Below, one piece after another: positions 25,475 to 33,577 of a stretch of 64,000 bases of DNA. Source of the DNA: Natrinema pellirubrum DSM 15624 (GTDB lineage Archaea; Halobacteriota; Halobacteria; Halobacteriales; Natrialbaceae); NCBI RefSeq assembly GCF_000230735.2, contig NC_019962.1, positions 2,294,001 through 2,358,000 of the forward strand, written 5' to 3'. Position 1 is the stretch's first letter; each line of letters starts with the position of its first letter. The notes under the pieces are model-generated. The model saw nothing but the letters and a program-made list of their open reading frames with translations, made no database searches and was not told the DNA's origin. Both the position numbers and the translations under genes were made by a program.

Positions 25475-26905
25475 TCAGCCCGCAACGACGAGCGTCTCGA
25501 GAACGATCGCCAGCAGGATCGCCCCGAGATAGTAGTTCGAGACGTAGAACGACCGCAGCGCGACCTCGTCGGTCGGCTGCCGGAACTGGCGGACCACCGA
25601 CCGCAGGAAGACGGCGCCGAGGGCGACCGACGTGATGCCGTAGACCCAGCCTAAGCCGGCCACCCATCCCAGGCCGCTGGCGGCCAGCAACGTTGCGCCG
25701 AGGTAGAACGCGATGTGGCGACGCGCCGCGGCGACGCCTTCCGCGACCGGGTACATGGGAAAGCCCCCACGCGCGTAGTCGTCGCGATACGCGATGGCGA
25801 GACTGTAGAAGTGGGCGGGCGTCCACAGGAAGATCACCGCCGCGAGGGCGACGGCGGGAAGCCCGACGCGCCCGGTGACGGCGACCCAGCCGATGACTGC
25901 GGGCAACGCACCTGCACCGCCGCCCAACACCGTGTTCCAGGCCGTGTTCGGCTTCAGCACGACGGTATAGAGGGCGGCGTAGTACCCGATCGCAGCGAGG
26001 GTAAACACCGCTGCGAGCGCGTTGACCCACGTCAGGAGAACGGCCATCGACACGGCCGTGAGCCCGACCCCGAACGCCACGGCGTTGCGCGCCGGCACGA
26101 GGTCGTGGACGAGCGGCCGATCCGACGTTCGGTCCATCCGCCGATCCCGGTCGCGCTCGTAGACGTGATTGAAGGTTCCGCTCGCTCCGATCGCGAGGAC
26201 GCCGCCGGCAAGCGTCGCAAGCGCCGTCGACGGCTCGAGCGTCGCCCCGGAAAGCGTCGCCAGTCCCATCCCCGCCAGCGCGACCAGACAGAGCAGCCAC
26301 ATCAGTCGCGGTTTGGTCAGGGTCAGGTACGCGCCGATCGTCCGTTTGAGCCGGGCGCTCCGACCGGTCGGCTGCGGGGCCGTCGCCGGGTCGCCGCCCG
26401 CGTCATCGCCGCTGGTCGGCGACTCGGGCGTCGGCGTCAACCGGTCCGTCTCCTCCTCGAGCGTGCCGTCATCGAGGGTGAACACGAGCGCGACGAGGAG
26501 ACAGGCGAAGATGGCCATCGCGAGCGCGAGGTGGACGGGGCCCGCGACCGACGGGCCACCGACGGCGATGGTCGCGCCGAGGAGGACCTGGACGGGAAAG
26601 AGAACGAGCGCACAACCGATGAGGGCGGCCACACGGCGGTTGACCTCGACCCGGCGGGCGGCGAGCCCGGATGCGAGGACGAGGCAGCCGGCCACGAGCG
26701 CCGCCACGCGATGGCCCCAGTAGAGGAGGGTGTCGCCGGTGGCCGAGCCGATGATCGGATCGGTCGAGCAGGTCGGCCACGCGCTGCAGGCGGCCGCGCT
26801 ATCGGTCGTCGAGACGGCGGTCCCGAGCGCCACGAGGACGTACGCCGCGATTACCGTCGCTGTCAGTAGATCCGCGAACCGTCGTCGGCTGTGTTCCGTT
26901 GTCAT
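25475..26905 (-). CDS. ctaB: heme O synthase (protoheme IX farnesyltransferase) fused to a CtaA-like half
   Basis: 476 residues. Residues about 1-140 form four helices with the CtaA/COX15-like WGHRVAALVAGC and PVHLALAMAIFACL histidines. Then comes an acidic linker (about 145-185). The UbiA-type domain (about 190-476) has LTKPRLM, NHVYERDRDRRMDRTSDRPL and YTVVLKPNTAWNTVLGGGAGALP. This makes heme O, needed by heme-copper enzymes. Haloarchaea commonly carry this fusion. The CtaA half is half the size of bacterial CtaA. Confidence 0.92.
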   Translation of the reverse strand: MTTEHSRRRFADLLTATVIAAYVLVALGTAVSTTDSAAACSAWPTCSTDPIIGSATGDTLLYWGHRVAALVAGCLVLASGLAARRVEVNRRVAALIGCALVLFPVQVLLGATIAVGGPSVAGPVHLALAMAIFACLLVALVFTLDDGTLEEETDRLTPTPESPTSGDDAGGDPATAPQPTGRSARLKRTIGAYLTLTKPRLMWLLCLVALAGMGLATLSGATLEPSTALATLAGGVLAIGASGTFNHVYERDRDRRMDRTSDRPLVHDLVPARNAVAFGVGLTAVSMAVLLTWVNALAAVFTLAAIGYYAALYTVVLKPNTAWNTVLGGGAGALPAVIGWVAVTGRVGLPAVALAAVIFLWTPAHFYSLAIAYRDDYARGGFPMYPVAEGVAAARRHIAFYLGATLLAASGLGWVAGLGWVYGITSVALGAVFLRSVVRQFRQPTDEVALRSFYVSNYYLGAILLAIVLETLVVAG

Positions 26906-26992
26906 CCGTGAGTTATCTTCCGGCCGCTACCGTCCCCGTTTCCGCGGTCCCGCGATCGGTCAGTCGCCCGATCCCTCCGTCGCTCGACGGCG

Positions 26993-27256
26993 TTAGACAC
27001 GCCAGATGACGGTCACGACGTCGTCGTCGCGTTCGACCGTCTCGTAGCTGTAGCCGCGGTCGTCCAGTTTCGGGAAGAGGAACTGGGGAACGCGATCGTT
27101 TCGCTGGACGAGAACCGTCTCGTCGGGTAGGTCGACGAGCGTCTCGAGCGTCCGCTGGAGCGGCTCCGGCGGCCCGGCCGATCGGACGTCGATCGTCTCC
27201 GTTTGTCGGTCGTCCGGTGCGTCGGTTCGGTCGACGATCGAGGCTGGCGATTGCAT
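26993..27256 (-). CDS. DUF2249 protein 1
   Basis: 87 residues; core from DVRSAGPPEPLQRTLETL to VVTVIWRV, with the beta-alpha-beta-beta pattern of DUF2249 (TusA/SirA-like fold). It is the most diverged of three neighbours: the usual PKPL signature is FPKL here. DUF2249 proteins cluster with nitrite/NO-reducing genes and hemerythrins in many prokaryotes; the mechanism is unknown. A palindrome-type site lies 39 bp upstream of its ATG. Confidence 0.85.
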   Translation of the reverse strand: MQSPASIVDRTDAPDDRQTETIDVRSAGPPEPLQRTLETLVDLPDETVLVQRNDRVPQFLFPKLDDRGYSYETVERDDDVVTVIWRV

Positions 27257-27294
27257 AGGTGTCGGTTCAAGCCGGTATCGGCTATCTCTGCTCC

Positions 27295-27306
27295 CGTACG
27301 TGTTCG
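27295..27306. promoter_or_regulatory. CGAAC-type site before DUF2249 gene 1
   Basis: CGTACGTGTTCG (10/12 to consensus), 39 bp upstream of the ATG at 27256; same spacing as the sites before the next two DUF2249 genes and the regulator. Confidence 0.5.
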
Positions 27307-27327
27307 GTCACCGGTCGGCCGGCTCGA

Positions 27328-27561
27328 TCAGGCCTCTACTTTCGGGAACGTCGCGACGAACTCGTCGGGTGCGACTTGTTCGACCTCGTAGCCGTCGGCA
27401 TCGAAGCTCTCGACTTCGGCCTCGAACTCGTAGAACAGCGGTTTGGGCTCGTGATCGTTGACGATCGTCAGCGCCTCGCCCGGCTCGAGGGCCTCGAACT
27501 CGTCGTGGATGGTCGGATGGCGGTTCACCGGCGGGATGTCCCTGACGTCGAGTCGCGTCAT
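27328..27561 (-). CDS. DUF2249 protein 2
   Basis: 77 residues, MTRLDVRDIPPVNRHPTIHD start and the signature EPGEALTIVNDHEPKPLFYEFEAE: the NDHEPKPL box is the family hallmark. Small, acidic, cytosolic. Separate promoter with its own palindrome 41 bp upstream, so the three paralogues appear to be individually transcribed but co-regulated. Confidence 0.9.
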   Translation of the reverse strand: MTRLDVRDIPPVNRHPTIHDEFEALEPGEALTIVNDHEPKPLFYEFEAEVESFDADGYEVEQVAPDEFVATFPKVEA

Positions 27562-27601
27562 GCAACCCGTACTCGGATCGAGTCCCGCATCGGCGTTTGC
27601 A

Positions 27602-27613
27602 CGAATATGTTCG
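27602..27613. promoter_or_regulatory. CGAAC-type palindrome before DUF2249 gene 2
   Basis: CGAATATGTTCG (11/12), 41 bp upstream of the ATG at 27561. Confidence 0.55.
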
Positions 27614-27642
27614 GTACTCGTTCGGAGGTGGACCCGCGGGGC

Positions 27643-27870
27643 CTACGCATGCTCGATGAGGACGTGCCAGACACCGCCCTCCCGTTCCCGACTCTCGTGG
27701 GTGAACCCGCGATCGTCGAGGACTTCGTAGAGCGGCTTCGGCTCGAACGGGGCGATCAGCCGGAGCCGTTGTTCGGTCTCCAGTTCCTCGAGGGCGGCCA
27801 TGATGTCGTCGAACGGCGGTCCATCGATCTCGCGGACGTCGAGCGTTCGTTCGGTGGATTCGGTCGCCAT
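27643..27870 (-). CDS. DUF2249 protein 3
   Basis: 75 residues with LDVREIDGPPFDDIMAALEEL and the signature RLIAPFEPKPLYEVLDDRGF. Third tandem paralogue; identity to the other two is limited to the signature, so they are old duplicates rather than recent copies. It faces away from the regulator gene at 28006, sharing a 135-bp divergent promoter region with three palindrome-type sites. Confidence 0.9.
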   Translation of the reverse strand: MATESTERTLDVREIDGPPFDDIMAALEELETEQRLRLIAPFEPKPLYEVLDDRGFTHESREREGGVWHVLIEHA

Positions 27871-27909
27871 CGGTTACACGTTCCGGCCGCGGACCGATGG
27901 TCGTTCGTC

Positions 27910-27921
27910 CGAACGTGTTCG
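27910..27921. promoter_or_regulatory. CGAAC-type palindrome before DUF2249 gene 3
   Basis: CGAACGTGTTCG (11/12), 40 bp upstream of the ATG at 27870, in the divergent promoter region with the regulator gene. Confidence 0.6.
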
Positions 27922-27955
27922 AGCAGGACGAACTTCCCAGTCGGTAGGAAATGGG

Positions 27956-27967
27956 CGAACATATTCG
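27956..27967. promoter_or_regulatory. CGAAC-type palindrome upstream of the regulator promoter
   Basis: CGAACATATTCG (11/12), ending 39 bp before ATG 28006. A clear TATA box GATATAGA (27978-27985) sits 25 bp before the ATG, so the palindrome touches the upstream edge of the BRE: an activator-like position. Confidence 0.6.
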
Positions 27968-27992
27968 TAACTACCGGGATATAGATTCGAAC

Positions 27993-28004
27993 GGAACACG
28001 TTCG
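27993..28004. promoter_or_regulatory. second CGAAC-type site overlapping the regulator start
   Basis: GGAACACGTTCG (10/12), ending one base before ATG 28006. If the transcript is leaderless, as the TATA position implies, binding here would block initiation, which suggests autoregulation. Confidence 0.45.
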
Positions 28005-28005
28005 T

Positions 28006-28680
28006 ATGGCCCAAGCAACACTCAGTCTCACGATGCCCGAGGAGGTCTGGATCCAACAGATATCGACGGATTACCCCGAATCGACCTTCCGGGTGCTGGC
28101 CGCCGTCCCCGGCTCCGAGTCCGGGTTCGCTCTCGTCCGGATCGCCGGCTCGTCGGTGCCGGAGGTGATCGAGGACATGAACGATCACCCCCAGCTCACC
28201 GAACTCACGCTGGCCCAGTGGAGCGACAACGAGGCGACGGTCCACTTCGAGACGACGGCCCCGCTGTTGCTGTTTTCCTCTCGAGAGTCGGGGATGCCCA
28301 TCGAGCTACCGGTGGAGATTCAGGACGGCGAGGCGAAAATCGAAGTGACCGGTTCCCGCGAACGCCTCGCCGAACTCGCCGAACAGCTCGAACACTTCGG
28401 GCTCCAGTACCGGATCGAACACGTCCGCGAACGACTCCACGAGAGCCAACTGCTCTCCGAGCGCCAACTCGAGGTCGTCGTCGCTGCGGTCGACGAGGGC
28501 TACTACGACACCCCGCGGCGCTGCTCGCTGACCGATCTGGCGGATCACTTGGACATCGCCAAGTCGACCTGCAGCGAGACGCTCCACCGGGCCGAGGAGG
28601 CGATCGTCAAGCGGTTCGTTGAGGACCTCCCGGGACTCGACGACGAGGAGGAACTCGAAGAGCAACTCGCGACCAGCTAA
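28006..28680 (+). CDS. bacterio-opsin-activator-type HTH regulator
   Basis: 224 residues. The C-terminal HTH_10 domain (about 148-205) reads LSERQLEVVVAAVDEGYYDTPR, with the CSLTDLADHLDIAKSTCSETLHRAEE recognition segment. The N-terminal 145 residues form a Bat-like sensor domain without the cysteine cluster of NarO-type oxygen sensors. It sits between the DUF2249 genes and the ferredoxin/NrfD operon. Two palindromes lie in its own promoter and more lie before its neighbours, so it is the best candidate to bind them. Likely signal: low oxygen or N-oxides, by context only. Confidence 0.9.
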   Translation: MAQATLSLTMPEEVWIQQISTDYPESTFRVLAAVPGSESGFALVRIAGSSVPEVIEDMNDHPQLTELTLAQWSDNEATVHFETTAPLLLFSSRESGMPIELPVEIQDGEAKIEVTGSRERLAELAEQLEHFGLQYRIEHVRERLHESQLLSERQLEVVVAAVDEGYYDTPRRCSLTDLADHLDIAKSTCSETLHRAEEAIVKRFVEDLPGLDDEEELEEQLATS

Positions 28681-28773
28681 GTCGGGTCGTCTGTTCGTTA
28701 TACGTCCGTGCGCGCGATCCGAGTCTCCGATGCTCGGGCCAGCCGTTAGTATAGCACCCCTCACTTATACTCA

Positions 28774-28785
28774 CGAACATGGTCG
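28774..28785. promoter_or_regulatory. CGAAC-type palindrome upstream of the ferredoxin/NrfD operon
   Basis: CGAACATGGTCG (11/12), 154 bp before the ferredoxin ATG at 28940 and 32 bp before a mini-ORF start at 28817. A CTTATAC box is at 28764-28770. The 28681-28939 gap otherwise holds two short overlapping ORFs. Confidence 0.5.
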
Positions 28786-28939
28786 CATTGATTTTCAGCC
28801 GTTGGAAATCGGCTCGATGCTTCATCCGAGTAGGGTTGTGAGTCCCGGAGTGAGGATCCACAAATGAACGATTTGAAGTGCATGCCGTCGAGTAGCCCCG
28901 GCATGACACCAGTGTCATATACAGAGGTGTTCTGATCTA

Positions 28940-30604
28940 ATGAGTACGGACGACGAATCATTCCACCCGCTCGGCGAGGAGTGGGAAGACGAACTCGAGT
29001 CGATGCTCGACGATACCGAGTACGACAGCGAACTCGGTATGGAGATGGCCCAAGACGCGATGCGGGTCACGAAGGGCGAACTCTCCGAGGCCGAATTCCA
29101 CGACCGCTACCACGAGGAGGTCATGGAGGAGTTCGGCGAGGACGAGCGCCCGACCAAGGAAGCCTACGAGGCGGCCCAGGAGGAGGCGAAAGGAACTGCC
29201 TCCAGAATGCTCGACAAGTTCGACGGCGACGGCGACGAAACCCGTCGTGAAACCATGAAGAAGATGGGGGTCGGCGCTGCGGCCGTCGGGATGGGCGCGT
29301 TCGGTACCGTCGCCGAGGGCCCCGAGAACAGCATCGCGGAAGAAGGGGGCCACGGCGGTCCCCGACAGGAGACCACTGAGGAAAGCGACACCCAGTGGGG
29401 GATGACGATCGACCTCGAGCGCTGTGACGGCTGTCTCTCCTGTATGACCGCCTGTACCGAGGAGAACGACATCGATAAGGGGGTCAACTGGATGTACGTG
29501 ATGGCCTGGGAGGACGAAAACCACAGCGGCCCCGGAGAAGAAGGCGGCACCGACGTTTACTCCGACTTCAACCTGGGAAGCGACTACAACATGCTCGTGC
29601 GGCCGTGCCAGCACTGTACGGACGCCCCCTGTGAGAAGGTTTGTCCGACCACGGCCCGCCACACCCGCGACAAGGACGGGATCGTCCTGACCGACTACGA
29701 CGTCTGTATCGGCTGTCGGTACTGTCAGGTCGCCTGTCCCTACGGCGTCAACTACTTCCAGTGGGACGAGCCCGACGTCGCCTACGAGGACATCGACGGC
29801 CTCGAGAACCCCGAGGATCCCGACGAGATCACGCACGCCGAGTACGAACACGGCGAGCGCTGGGTCGACAGCCGCGCGCCACGTGGCGTCATGAGCAAGT
29901 GTACGTTCTGTCCAAGCATGCAGGACGGCCGCCAGGGCGAGGAACACGTGGGTACGACTGCCTGCGAACGGGCCTGTCCGCCGAACGCGATCCAGTTCGG
30001 GAACGTCAATGACGAGCGCAGCGATCCCTCTCAGCACCGTGAACACCCGTCCAAGAGTCGCGCCATCGTTCACTTGACGAACGGGACCGAGAGTCCCAAA
30101 TCCGCTCCGACGGCGGATCAAATCGATAGCGCTCTCAGCCAGGGCGACGACCTCGAGACCGCGATCGAACAGATCGACGGGCTCACCGAAGACATCCTCG
30201 CGGTCATGAAGTCGATCGAGATGGTCAGCGAGGGTCTCGAGCCCGGCGACGAGGAGAACAATTCCATCCTCCAGAACGAACAGGCCATCATCTCGGCGGT
30301 CGAGACCTTCCAGCAGTACGTCGACCTCGATACCGAGGAGGCGTACGATACGCTCGGACTCGGCGACGGTAGCGAACAGGACGTCCAGATGCGACTCAAG
30401 CAGTACACGGGCGATCCGAGTTCGTTCCAGCTGCTCGAGGACGTCGGGACGAACCCGAACGTCACCTACCTCGGCCAGCAGCCCGGACCGGAGGCCCACC
30501 AGGTCGAAGGGCCGACCAAGTACGAGGACGCCGGCCTGCTCGACAAGCGTCAGGAGTACCTCGACGAAGAGACGGTCGGACGTATTGACGGGGTGTCGCT
30601 ATGA
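28940..30604 (+). CDS. exported four-cluster ferredoxin subunit (NrfC/ActB-like)
   Basis: 554 residues. A 95-residue acidic N-terminal domain (Ferredoxin_N-like) precedes an internal twin-arginine signal (TRRETMKKMGVGAAAVGMGAF), so the iron-sulfur part lies outside. Sixteen cysteines bind four [4Fe-4S] clusters: CDGCLSCMTAC, CQHCTDAPCEKVC, CIGCRYCQVAC, CTFC...CERAC. A 200-residue C-terminal extension has no recognised fold. It overlaps the NrfD gene by ATGA at 30601. It probably passes electrons between the NrfD quinone site and an unidentified partner; no molybdenum subunit is adjacent. Confidence 0.9.
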   Translation: MSTDDESFHPLGEEWEDELESMLDDTEYDSELGMEMAQDAMRVTKGELSEAEFHDRYHEEVMEEFGEDERPTKEAYEAAQEEAKGTASRMLDKFDGDGDETRRETMKKMGVGAAAVGMGAFGTVAEGPENSIAEEGGHGGPRQETTEESDTQWGMTIDLERCDGCLSCMTACTEENDIDKGVNWMYVMAWEDENHSGPGEEGGTDVYSDFNLGSDYNMLVRPCQHCTDAPCEKVCPTTARHTRDKDGIVLTDYDVCIGCRYCQVACPYGVNYFQWDEPDVAYEDIDGLENPEDPDEITHAEYEHGERWVDSRAPRGVMSKCTFCPSMQDGRQGEEHVGTTACERACPPNAIQFGNVNDERSDPSQHREHPSKSRAIVHLTNGTESPKSAPTADQIDSALSQGDDLETAIEQIDGLTEDILAVMKSIEMVSEGLEPGDEENNSILQNEQAIISAVETFQQYVDLDTEEAYDTLGLGDGSEQDVQMRLKQYTGDPSSFQLLEDVGTNPNVTYLGQQPGPEAHQVEGPTKYEDAGLLDKRQEYLDEETVGRIDGVSL

Positions 30605-31953
30605 GTACGAAGGAGCCGACCGAAGCGGACATCCTCCGCCCGATCAACACGTTCACGAAGAAGTACATCATCCTGTACGGGGCCGCTGCACTGGGCCTCG
30701 TCGCCTTCCTGATCGCGTGGGCCTACCAGCTCCAGAAGGGGCTGATCGTTACCGGCCTCGGCGACTGGGGGAGCGGCGGTGGCTCGACGTGGGGCCTGTA
30801 CATCGGCGCGTTCATCTGGTGGGTCGGTGTCGCACACGGCGGCATTATCCTCTCGGCTGCCGTCCGACTGCTCGGCATGGACCGCTATATGCCGATCGCC
30901 CGACTCGCGGAGATGACGACGATCGGTGGCCTCTCGGCCGCCGGCTTCTACATCCTGGTCCACATGGGTCGTCCGGACCGGATGGTTACGAGCGTCATCG
31001 GTCACTACCACATCACGGTTAACAACTCGCCGCTAGTGTGGGACGTGACGGTCATTACGGCCTACTTCGTGCTGTCGGCGACCTACCTCGGACTGACGCT
31101 TCGCTACGACATCAGCCGGCTGCGCGACGATCTGCCGGACATGTTCGAGCCGGTCTACAAGATCATGACGATCGGTTACTCCGAGAAGGAAGACGAAGTC
31201 ATCGACCGGATGGTCTGGTGGCTCGCGGCGGCGGTCATCATCATGGCCCCGCTCCTGCTCCACGGCGGCGTCATCCCGTGGCTGTTCGCACTGCTCCCGG
31301 CGATGCCCGCCTGGAGCGGTGGGATTCAGGGGCCGATGTTCCTCGCCATCGCACTGATGTCGGCGATCAGCGGCGTGATGATCATCTCCTATGCGTTCCG
31401 TCGTGCCTACGACTGGGACCACATCATCACCGACGACATCTTCCGCGGGCTGCTCCTGTGGCTTGGCTTCTTCACCCTGCTGTTCCTCTGGTTCCAGCTG
31501 CAGGCCAACATCAACGGCGTCTTCCTCGGTCCGACCAACAGCGCGGTCGCGGCCGAAGCGAAGATGGCCCACCCGCTGTATCAGATGGCGATGGCGCTGG
31601 CCTTCCTCACGCTGGTCTATATCTTCCTGCAGGCGATTCGCCCGTCGCTGTTCAGTAAGAAACGGGCGCTGATCGCCAGCTGTGCGATCCTCACTGCGAC
31701 GCTGACCGAGAAGATCCTGTTCGTCGTCGAAGGGTTCCTGCACCCCACGTTCGACATCTACGCCAACACGCCCGGGACCTACTTCCCGAGCGCGATCGAA
31801 TGGCTCTCGCTCGTCGGAACGGCCGGATTGGTTGCACTTTTATTCCTCAACCTCTCGAAGCTCGTTCCCGTGGTCGAACTCCACGCGGTCGAACACATGC
31901 GCGGCGACCACGAACACGGTGACGACGCGACCGAACCGGAGGTGGAAGCATGA
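30601..31953 (+). CDS. NrfD/PsrC-family integral membrane quinone-interacting subunit
   Basis: 450 residues, about nine to ten membrane helices (FIWWVGVAHGGIILSAAVRLLG is the typical first conserved helix of NrfD-type proteins, as in ActC/PsrC). It exchanges electrons with menaquinol and the ferredoxin subunit. Translationally coupled on both sides by ATGA overlaps (30601 and 31950). Length and helices fit ActC/NrfD of about 400-470 residues. Confidence 0.9.
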   Translation: MSTKEPTEADILRPINTFTKKYIILYGAAALGLVAFLIAWAYQLQKGLIVTGLGDWGSGGGSTWGLYIGAFIWWVGVAHGGIILSAAVRLLGMDRYMPIARLAEMTTIGGLSAAGFYILVHMGRPDRMVTSVIGHYHITVNNSPLVWDVTVITAYFVLSATYLGLTLRYDISRLRDDLPDMFEPVYKIMTIGYSEKEDEVIDRMVWWLAAAVIIMAPLLLHGGVIPWLFALLPAMPAWSGGIQGPMFLAIALMSAISGVMIISYAFRRAYDWDHIITDDIFRGLLLWLGFFTLLFLWFQLQANINGVFLGPTNSAVAAEAKMAHPLYQMAMALAFLTLVYIFLQAIRPSLFSKKRALIASCAILTATLTEKILFVVEGFLHPTFDIYANTPGTYFPSAIEWLSLVGTAGLVALLFLNLSKLVPVVELHAVEHMRGDHEHGDDATEPEVEA

Positions 31954-32258
31954 GTTCAGCACTGGCACTCTCGTCGACGCTGCTGTACCACGGCTACGAC
32001 GGGACCAGCGGCTTCACCGGCTTCGCCAACGAAGGGACGTGGGTGATCTTCGCGATCATCCTGGTTCCGGTCTACATCATGCTCGCGGCGTGGTTCCTCG
32101 GTGAACCTCGCGACACGAAGTCCGGGCTGATGGGCGTTGGCTATCTCGTCGGTCTCACGACGTCGATGTGGGTCGGGATGTTCGTCCTGACCGTGCTGAT
32201 CGGCGTCGTGTTCTACGGTGGCCCGCCGGAGCCGATCAGCAGCGTCGGCCCGCCGTAA
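31950..32258 (+). CDS. small two-helix membrane subunit of the ferredoxin/NrfD complex
   Basis: 102 residues with two helices (WVIFAIILVPVYIMLAAWF and a longer one around TSMWVGMFVLTVLIGVVFYG). Not recognised on its own; the ATGA overlap with the NrfD gene argues for a third structural subunit of the complex. Confidence 0.78.
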   Translation: MSSALALSSTLLYHGYDGTSGFTGFANEGTWVIFAIILVPVYIMLAAWFLGEPRDTKSGLMGVGYLVGLTTSMWVGMFVLTVLIGVVFYGGPPEPISSVGPP

Positions 32259-32394
32259 CCGAGTCGTATCGCGTTCGAACGTCCGTTCCGTTTTCACATT
32301 TTTCTCGTAGCCGTACCCCGATAGCAACGGCTTCGATGGCCGAACCATCACACGTATCCCGTTCGATCCCCTTCATTCGTATCACACAGCCACT

Positions 32395-33486
32395 ATGAGC
32401 ATCACTGAACACGAACTCGAAATCAAACTCGAGGGGGTCGAGGACCCCGACATCGGCGAGGACATCGTCTCGCTGGGGCTGGTCAACGACGTCCGGATCG
32501 ACGACGAGACCGCCCGGATCTCGCTGGCCCTCAACGCGCCGTATGCGCCCTCGGAACTGGAACTTGGCAACCGAGTCCGTGACGTCATCGAAGACGCCGG
32601 CCTCGAGCCCGACCTGCGGGCACACGTCGACGAGGACCACGGCTTCGATCAGGAGGTCCTCCCGCGGGTTCGCAACGTCATCGCCGTCTCCTCGGGCAAA
32701 GGCGGCGTCGGCAAGACGACGGTCGCGGCCAACCTCGCGGCCGGCCTCCAGAAACGCGGCGCGATGGTCGGGCTACTCGACGCCGACATCCACGGGCCGA
32801 ACGTCCCCCAGATCCTGCCGGTCGAGAGCGAGCCTGGCGTCACGCCCAACGAGGAAATCGTCCCGCCGCGATCGGACGGCGTCCGCGTCATCAGCATGGG
32901 GATGATGATGGAAGACGAGGACGACCCCGCAATCTTGCGCGGCCCGATGGTCAACAAGTTCATGATGAAGTTCCTCGAGGGCGTCGAGTGGGGCCGACTC
33001 GACTACCTCATCGTCGACCTGCCGCCGGGGACCGGCGACGCGACGCTGAACCTCTTGCAGTCGATGCCGGTGACCGGGTCGGTCGTCGTCACGACGCCTC
33101 AGGAGATGGCCCTGGACGACACCCGCAAGGGGATCCAGATGTTCAACAAACACGACACGCCGGTACTGGGCGTCGTCGAGAACATGAGTTCGTTCGTCTG
33201 TCCGTCCTGTGGCGACCAGCACGGGCTGTTCGGGACCGGCGGGGCCGACACCATCGTCGACAAGTACGACGTGCCGTTGCTGGGTCGGATCCCGATCCAC
33301 CCCGACTTCGGGGCCGACGGCAGCGAAGGGGCCCTCGTCAAGGACGACGACAGCGAGGTCCAGGACTCCCTCGAGGACGTCGTCGGCGAGATCGCCGACC
33401 GGATCGGCGAGCAGAACCGCCGCAAAGTCTCGGAGAACGTCTCCCACGAACCGACGAACAAGCTGCCGACCGAGACGGAAGACTGA
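32395..33486 (+). CDS. Mrp/NBP35-family iron-sulfur cluster carrier ATPase
   Basis: 363 residues: an N-terminal MIP18/DUF59 domain (about 1-85) and a P-loop ATPase with the deviant Walker A SSGKGGVGKTT, LLDADIHGPNVPQ, and the bridging CxxC in FVCPSCGDQ. It delivers Fe-S clusters to apoproteins, which would suit the neighbouring four-cluster ferredoxin, but every haloarchaeon has such a gene, so co-location may be incidental. Confidence 0.93.
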   Translation: MSITEHELEIKLEGVEDPDIGEDIVSLGLVNDVRIDDETARISLALNAPYAPSELELGNRVRDVIEDAGLEPDLRAHVDEDHGFDQEVLPRVRNVIAVSSGKGGVGKTTVAANLAAGLQKRGAMVGLLDADIHGPNVPQILPVESEPGVTPNEEIVPPRSDGVRVISMGMMMEDEDDPAILRGPMVNKFMMKFLEGVEWGRLDYLIVDLPPGTGDATLNLLQSMPVTGSVVVTTPQEMALDDTRKGIQMFNKHDTPVLGVVENMSSFVCPSCGDQHGLFGTGGADTIVDKYDVPLLGRIPIHPDFGADGSEGALVKDDDSEVQDSLEDVVGEIADRIGEQNRRKVSENVSHEPTNKLPTETED

Positions 33487-33577
33487 CGCCTCGACGGCCG
33501 CCGCCAGAGTGTGGCGCCTTCCTGTTCTATCGTGGTCTTCCCCGAGCGTTATAGTGGACTCGAGCGAACCGTTCCAC

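Noticed and set aside
24669-26300. Halocyanin extended to 543 residues by an upstream in-frame start
   Set aside because: The extension runs antisense-like through the ctaB gene; the Tat signal at 25250 defines the true start.
28958-30499. 513-codon minus-strand ORF opposite the ferredoxin gene
   Set aside because: Antisense shadow; the plus strand has 16 ferredoxin cysteines in perfect spacing.
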